A DNA stretch of 64,000 nt from Astrocystis sublimbata. Its lineage: Eukaryota > Ascomycota > Sordariomycetes > Xylariales > Xylariaceae. The stretch is taken from the NCBI GenBank assembly GCA_022453515.1, contig JAJNNY010000019.1:372001-436000 (forward strand), in the 5' to 3' direction. A program made the position numbers and the translations under genes. The notes under the pieces were generated by a model. The model had not been told where the DNA came from. It ran no database searches and worked only from the letters and a program-made list of their open reading frames with translations. Shown one piece after another: positions 58,284 through 64,000 of the stretch (position 1 is the first letter of the stretch; every line of letters starts with the position of its first letter).

Positions 58284-60023
58284 TCACTGAGCATCCTCCC
58301 CCTCCTCCCCTTTCTCCTGAGCTGCCAAGAGTTGACTTTGCAACCCTCTCTTCCCTATTTGATTTGCTCTCTCCAGCTCCCTCTCCTCCTCTCGCAGAGC
58401 AGCCTTGCCATATTCGAGCTGTCGCTTTTGTTTCCGCTTCTCCTCGGCCACGGTGCGCTCGCGCTCCGCCAGCGCCTTCTCCCTCTTTCGACGCTCCTCT
58501 CTTGTCTTCTTGGCCGCCTCGTCCTCTTCTGCCTCCTCTGCCTCTGGCGGCGGGCCTAGAGATTGTATGTAGGCGACCAGCATGGGATCGCGAACCTTGG
58601 GCTCCAAGCTGATGAAGCGCACATCAGCGAGGATTTGGTTGGGTAGGTTCTCGAGGAGCGTCTTATTATTCAGCATACGCGCAGGTATCTCTTTTAACAA
58701 ACTCGTGAGGTCTTTCTTGCGAGTCTCCTGCGACAGTTTCAATTTAGCGATGTAGTCGCGATACCACTTCTCCCTGTCCCTGTCGTTCAGCGACGTGTCG
58801 CGCATGGGCTCCTCGCGCTTGTACTTCCTGCGGAATTCCGGCCAGTAGAGCTTAGGGGTCGCTTTCTGCTGGAGGAAGGCCATGTAGGGGATCCGGGGGT
58901 CCTTCTTCTCCTCCTTGGCGCGCTGCTCTTTAAGGACCTGGATGCGCTCCCGACTCCACTCCTCCCACACTTCTTTGCGCGCTTTCATACTAGTGAGCAC
59001 GGTGTAGCGCGCGTCGTCGAATACGCGACCTTCCTCAATCAGCTTGTCCCAGGGCGAGTAGGGGTTGATGCCGAAGTCGTTGAGCAGGTCTTTGAAGAGC
59101 TCCTTTGCATCTGCCTCGGAGAAGGGGAGCCCCTCGGCGCCTTCGGGCCAGTCTTCGGGGTTACCGTCGTCGTACTCCCCAGGATCGAGACCGTAGTCCG
59201 CGCCCATTGCTTGCAGCTGGAATGCGATGTCGTCTTCGTTGAACTCGACGGGCATATCGTCCGCAGGATCTTCGGTTCGTTGGCGTTTGGACGGGGGCGC
59301 GCTCTCGCCGTTGTCGCCGTCTTCGGCGTCGCCACCTTGTTGACCCTCGTCCTCACTGTCCGTGACTTCAACCTCTTCGTAGTCAGAGCCATAATCAGCT
59401 AGGTCCTGGGTTTCTTTTGACGGATCGGTCTCATTATCTTGGGGCGTGTCGGCAGGTTGGGGCCCGTCCGATTCTTCGCCACCTGCAGCCTTGCTCTTGA
59501 TTCCTTTGATATCTAGGTCGATCACGCCCTGCATCAACTTCTCGGGGATGCGCCAGTAACTGGCATTTTTGACGGGGTTGTAGGCGAAGCGACGGCCGTA
59601 TTTGGTGTAGACGAGGATCCAGGGCTCGCAGCCTGGTATGGCGACCTTGGACTTGGGCTTGTCGTTGGGCTGGGGTCGCGGTCGGTCATTGGGCCCGCGA
59701 TGGCCGCCCCTGCCGCCACGGTGGCTAGAGGCCTCCGCATTATGTTGCTGTTGTTGTCGCGCGGGGTCGTACTGGGCTAGGAAGGCGTTCGCGGTGGCGG
59801 GGTCGGACAGCTGAGGGACGGAGGAGTACTGGAAGAAGCTCGCTTGAGGGTCGCGAGGCTGGGGCGCTGGCGGCACGTCGGCGCCTGGACGCTTGTAGGT
59901 GGATTGCTTCGTTTCTGCATGGTAGTAGTAGGTGTGGCCGGTGGGCGCCTTGTGCTCCGTCCAGCCCGGGGGCAATGGAGGTTGCGCCACATTGGGAGAT
60001 GGCTTGTATGTGGACTTCAACAT
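58284..60023 (-). CDS. urn1: WW-FF domain splicing/elongation protein (Urn1/TCERG1 type)
   Basis: A single exon of 579 aa. A WW domain at about 17-47 (PLPPGWTEHKAPTGHTYYYH, then QSTYKRP) binds proline-rich partners; the second signature aromatic is Tyr43. An FF domain lies at about 303-360 (EADAKELFKDLLNDFGINPYSPW onward, including RYTVLTSMKARKEVWEEW). Later helical segments (DPRIPYMAFLQQKATPKLYWPEFRRKYK) look like further FF-type or linker units. The C-terminus is a charged coiled coil (REERRKREKALAERERT). The middle is acidic (SDYEEVEVTDSEDE). Yeast Urn1 and animal TCERG1/CA150 link splicing to transcription. The gene is divergent from the PAP2 gene (820 bp apart). Confidence 0.9.
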   Translation of the reverse strand: MLKSTYKPSPNVAQPPLPPGWTEHKAPTGHTYYYHAETKQSTYKRPGADVPPAPQPRDPQASFFQYSSVPQLSDPATANAFLAQYDPARQQQQHNAEASSHRGGRGGHRGPNDRPRPQPNDKPKSKVAIPGCEPWILVYTKYGRRFAYNPVKNASYWRIPEKLMQGVIDLDIKGIKSKAAGGEESDGPQPADTPQDNETDPSKETQDLADYGSDYEEVEVTDSEDEGQQGGDAEDGDNGESAPPSKRQRTEDPADDMPVEFNEDDIAFQLQAMGADYGLDPGEYDDGNPEDWPEGAEGLPFSEADAKELFKDLLNDFGINPYSPWDKLIEEGRVFDDARYTVLTSMKARKEVWEEWSRERIQVLKEQRAKEEKKDPRIPYMAFLQQKATPKLYWPEFRRKYKREEPMRDTSLNDRDREKWYRDYIAKLKLSQETRKKDLTSLLKEIPARMLNNKTLLENLPNQILADVRFISLEPKVRDPMLVAYIQSLGPPPEAEEAEEDEAAKKTREERRKREKALAERERTVAEEKRKQKRQLEYGKAALREEERELERANQIGKRGLQSQLLAAQEKGEEGEDAQ

Positions 60024-60844
60024 CTTGATCGTGCTGGAGGAGACGGAAGAACGCCGGGGGCAGCGGTTTGTAGTAGGAATTGCTCTCGTGGGCGGCGCGG
60101 CGCTCAGGTTTCTGAGACTTGTTCACGGTACTACAGCCATGGAACAGATAGGGCGCGTAGCAACCAGCTGTAGTGAGACGAGCGGTTGGCGTGGAGCTGT
60201 GCTGTGGTAAGGTACAGTAACAGCTGTTGAAGGGTGTGGATGGACGAAGGTTTTGTGCCTTCTCCTGGCAAGAAACAATCAGAGCTTGTTGACTAGGTCG
60301 TAAAAGCCGACGGTGCACTGAGTGCAGGTTACCGCACCTAAGTCAGGGCCTAACGGGCAGAGCGCAGGGCCCAAGTCCCCTAGGACATGTCCTATGACAC
60401 CTGGACAATCTTACCTAGCAGGCGAGGCAGGTACCTACCTACCCTTAAATCCAACCCAGGACTGAGGTCCTCCATCTCCATTCTGTCCATACCCTCGACC
60501 CGCCTCAGGCCAGCCGGCTGCGCCAAGGTCAATAGACTTCAAGGTTGATACATCGTGGACTTGGCCACGTTAGCTGGTTGAAGGGTGTGCATCATGTCGC
60601 GTGCCGGATTTTACCAGAGCCGTGACCTCAACAGCTACTCCAATTCTCCAATTGCATTTGAGGACACGATCTACAGTGCAGGTGGCATCCATTCCGTGAT
60701 ACCTAAGCCTATACCTCGATAAAGGCAGGCTAGTATGACATTAGCCTCCCTCGCCCCAGTCAAAGTGTCAACCCTCCTTCCTCTCTCTTCCTCGTCATGT
60801 TCTGGAACCTCTTCAAGGCCATACGTTCACGGTGACTAGCGACG
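60024..60844. promoter_or_regulatory. divergent promoter region between urn1 and the PAP2 gene
   Basis: No gene is seen. It contains several ACCTACCTACC/AGGTACCTACC words near 60430-60445 and no clear TATA box. Confidence 0.5.
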
Positions 60845-61843
60845 ATGGCACCGAGCAACCGCGAGTCCAATGGGCCCGGAGGCTTCATCAGGGCGGTTGC
60901 AGGTATATGGCAGGTAAGCCTTGCGCCACTCACATAATACCGCACACATTACCTTCGTGATACCGGTCGCTGATCCCACGTGTGTGTGCGACAGCGCTCG
61001 TATGCGCCCGATTACTTGGGCTTTGCCGCCCTTCTCGCCGCCTACCTGGTCCTTGTCTACTTCGTCGAGCCCTTCCATCGCATGTTCTACATCAACAACC
61101 TCGACATAGCCTTTCCTCACGCCAAGGTCGAACGAGTTCCGGTATGGCTCAATATGGTCTACGCAGCCGCCGTGCCCTTGGCCCTCGTCATCGTCATCAA
61201 CATCATCACTCGCGCTTCGTTCCACAAGCACCATAACAGCGTCCTAGGCCTTGCCATCGCCTTGATCCTGACCTCCTTTCTGACCGACATCGTCAAGAAC
61301 GCCGTGGGTCGGCCGCGCCCCGACCTGATCGACCGTTGCAAGCCAGCCCCTGGCACTCCGATAGACACCCTCGTCACCTGGGAAGTGTGCACCGAGGACG
61401 ACCATCATACTCTGCACGATGGATGGCGATCGTTTCCTTCGGGCCACTCTAGCTTTTCCTTCAGCGGGCTCGGATACCTGGCCTTCTTTCTCGCCGGCCA
61501 GCTGCGCATCTTCCGCGATAAGAAGGATCTCGGCCGCGCCTTGGTCTGCCTGATACCCCTGGTGGGCGCTGCCATGATTGCGATTAGCAGATGTGAGGAT
61601 TACCGGCATGACGTCTACGACGTGACCGTCGGTTCCCTGCTGGGGGCTTTTGTTGCTTTTTGGAGCTATCGTCGACACTGGCCGAAGCTGAGCAGTCGTG
61701 ATTGCAACGAGCCATATCCCTCACCGGGCGCGGAGCTCGAGGATACAGAGGGCTGGCGGCCAGTGAGAGATGAGGAAGAAGGTCCCATCCTGGGTCGTAG
61801 TGCTTGGTATGAGATGAACAACCTGGAAAGTAGACAAAGCTGA
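60845..61843 (+). CDS. PAP2 family lipid phosphatase (Dpp1/Lpp1 type)
   Basis: An integral membrane phosphatase acting on diacylglycerol pyrophosphate or phosphatidate in yeast homologues. Two exons (60845-60913 and 60995-61843) join in frame to 305 aa. All three catalytic motifs are present: K-x6-RP as KNAVGRPRP (residues 124-132), PSGH (171-174) and SRCEDYRHDVYD (221-232) with the catalytic His at 228. About six hydrophobic helices fit the family. The C-terminus is charged and probably cytosolic. The short first exon (MAPSNRESNGPGGFIRAVAG) has no hydrophobic segment, so the start could be debated, but it is the only nearby ATG giving an in-frame splice. Confidence 0.9.
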
Positions 61844-63282
61844 CGTGGACCCCCAGATGAGTGTCGATATAGACCCTAAACGTATATTTCCCAATCATTC
61901 GCTATTATGATTATCGATACGCCCATTATCTTCATCGCCTCGATTTGTGCATTGTATGGATGCGTTGGCTATAAATACCCCGAAGGAAAGCGGTGATACC
62001 CTTGGTATAGGAATGGGTGTACCTGTATACTGACAAGACTCGAACACTTTTGAGCTCCTCTGTTTGTGTATGCAAGTGTACAACATATGCAGGTGGTTGT
62101 GATACTTTGAGAGATAGTATGTCCCGATATGAAGTAGTACATGCTGGAATAGTAAATCGATTTGCCCTCACCCACGTGAAAGATTCGAAATGCGGCCATG
62201 TACCTAGATACCCGAATATGTCCAATCGAAACATTACTACCCATTATACAGTTACAATTTAGAGATAAACCCAACTTGAACACTCAGACACATATGTCAT
62301 GCGAACATTGAATTTACGCTTGTAAAGCAATTGTGGCCGAGAATATAGTTTTCATCCAAAGCAGCATGTAGGTTATACGATGCTAGGTACGGGATTAAAC
62401 AGAATCCTGATGAGAGTAGATGGATGTGTAACTGCTTCATTCATCTTCCACACTGCGTACCTGCCAGCCTGGCCGTGCCTGGTACCTAAGTCCCAAGCCC
62501 TCTGGTTGGTCTCATCCTATTGCAGATCTTCAGTCAGGTCCTGTACCTAAGGTTGGTAGGTCAGTCAGCCAGCTTATGCGCAAGTTCACGCAAAGTTCAC
62601 GAGCAGCACATACAATTTGTATGGGGAGTTGTGAATTCCTGTTTAGGAACCGCCAGCCAATCATCTTGCACCAATGCAGCCACCCCCACTTCCCAACCTC
62701 AACCCCCAGCACGCTCGAAGCTGTGATAGAGGAGAGTAAGGAAGGAGGGCACGTTGCACTCTACGCTCTCGCCCCTTCTTCTCGGGAAGTAGATAGTCAT
62801 TGCCTGGCAACTGCAAGCACTGACTAACATTTTGTTGTGCGAAGGTGCATTTTCACACCCCAATCTCCCGCCACTTCCCCCCAGACCTATGCAAACCAAC
62901 CCAGCTGAAGCCTGCCCAGCTGCACTTACTTTTACCTACCTACCAGCTGGGATAGGTCCACTATCTTAACTTCCAAACTCACTCTTCCTCTTCCTGCCTT
63001 TACTGTCCACCTGCAGCTCAACCTCACTTCATTTTCTGCATCGACCTGAGGCCTGCACTGAGGCCTCGAACTTTCCTTCCTTTTCCTACCTTGCACCTAC
63101 CTAGATATTGAACAGCACTTTTTGCACTCAGACTTCGCTCTCTACCTGAAGCTTTTGTCCTCTTTTGATCCCCTCCGAGTCTCTCCTGCTTTTTACTCCC
63201 ATTCCTACACAGTTCGAACTCAGGTTCCTGTTCCTCTCTTCTTGTACTACCACAAAAGCAACGACCTCCCACTTGAGTCAAT
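61844..63282. other. intergenic region and dynamin-gene promoter
   Basis: No supported gene. The last 300 bases before 63283 are pyrimidine-rich with many TTCCTTTTCCTACC-like runs, typical of a fungal leader or promoter. Confidence 0.5.
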
Positions 63283-64000
63283 ATGGTGCGGTTGAAAAGG
63301 GACATCAAAAGGGAGCGTCCGGACGTGTCGCTCTCACCATCAATTGCCGCTCTACAGGGCAATGTACCCTCATCGACAGCATCTAACACAATGGCGCCAC
63401 CTTCCCGCAAACACGCGGGCCGGCAAGACGTCGCCGATGCCCGCTCGACGGCTATGTCATTTGTCAGATCACACGCTCGTAAGTCACCGAGCCTGGTAAT
63501 CCACAATCTACCTACTTAGGTACCTAGGTATTAGGATGAACAACTGACAATCACCAAGCTTCCGCAGAGACTGGTCGTCGTGGAGTCGACGATGACCAGG
63601 AGCCCATGTTTCTTGAACTACGAGCTCGGCCCAATGGTAATGTGATCAGTAGCCCTCATTCAACACAGAATGCGGACGCCAGTTTTGCGCACCAGAGCTT
63701 TGCGCACCCTACGTTCACCAACATTGGGGCCAAGCTGCGTGAGTTCAATAACACTGTCGGTAGCCTGCAGCAACTTGGCGTATCCCATGTTGCTGAGTTA
63801 CCCGAGCTGGTTCTAGTCGGCGATCAGTCGGCTGGGAAGTCGAGTTTGATGTCCGGTCTCGCTCGAGTTGACCTTCCGCGCAGTGCTGGTGTAGGAACAC
63901 GCTGTCCCTTGCACATTCGACTCATTGACAGCACCACTGGTCACTGGTCCTGCACTGTCGCTCTACAACTAGACTACAACTTTGAGCCCAAGGGCAAGAT
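63283..64000 (+). CDS. dynamin-family GTPase, N-terminal part (cut by window end)
   Basis: Exon 63283-63478 joins exon 63568 onward (89-nt intron) in frame. The first about 209 residues are visible. An N-terminal extension of about 120 residues precedes the GTPase domain, which starts FTNIGAKLREFNNTVGSLQQLG. The P-loop is GDQSAGKSS, preceded by PELVLV; the switch I region reads GVGTRCPLHIRL with its Thr in place. The family includes Mx-like and Dnm1/Vps1-like proteins that remodel membranes. The long divergent N-terminus and GTRCPLHIR favour the fungal Mx-like group rather than Vps1 or Dnm1. The gene runs past 64000, so stalk and effector domains cannot be assessed. Confidence 0.88.
63521..63530. 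repeat. TACCTAGGTA palindrome, copy 6
   Basis: A perfect 10-bp palindrome inside intron 1 of the dynamin-like gene, preceded by CCTACTTAGG. Confidence 0.7.

Noticed and set aside
1..64000. tRNA and 5S rRNA genes
   Set aside because: A visual scan for GGTTCGAATCC-like B boxes on both strands and for 5S-like sequence found no convincing match; a dedicated scanner would be decisive.

Overview
The window is nuclear DNA of a filamentous ascomycete (Pezizomycotina). Genes carry short introns (about 50-250 nt) with GTAAGT-like donors and GCTAAC/GCTGAC-like branch points. Every recognisable protein is of fungal type: a ferrichrome-family NRPS, SidA, fungalysin, a Nudix-eIF2B fusion, Kap123 and a fungal bestrophin-like channel. 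A Sordariomycete is my best guess, partly from the intergenic TACCTAGGTA palindromes, but the sequence alone does not prove the class.

Left third (1-23.7 kb): a siderophore locus. A PARG-like gene (1222-2652, +) converges on an L-ornithine N5-monooxygenase gene (sidA, 3272-4961, -). sidA is divergent from a giant seven-exon NRPS gene (8595-23735, +, 4,929 aa) across a 3.6 kb gene-free region. That region holds four perfect ATCWGATAA elements, the site type bound by the iron-responsive GATA repressor SreA; two of them form a perfect 19-bp palindrome. The NRPS order is A-T-C-A-T-C-T-C-A-T-C-T-C-T-C: three A, six T and six C domains. The reading is that SidA makes N5-hydroxyornithine, an acyltransferase encoded elsewhere acylates it, and the NRPS assembles a ferrichrome-type cyclic hexapeptide. 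No transporter or acyltransferase gene is seen in the window.

Middle (26-47.2 kb): a secreted fungalysin metalloprotease, a Nudix-eIF2B-like fusion and the karyopherin Kap123 lie in tandem on +. A 5 kb gene-free stretch follows, then a GPI-anchored PIR-like wall protein, a U1-type zinc-finger splicing protein, a small secreted protein, and a bestrophin-like anion channel gene on the minus strand.

Right (49.4-64 kb): a Ser/His/Arg-rich single-pass membrane protein, a disordered protein with three PIQHLR repeats, a dienelactone hydrolase, a WW-FF domain protein (Urn1/TCERG1 type), a PAP2 lipid phosphatase, and the start of a dynamin-family GTPase cut by the window edge.

Splice sites were assigned by eye from reading frame, GT-AG signals and family similarity. 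No tRNA, rRNA, CRISPR array or intact transposon was recognised.
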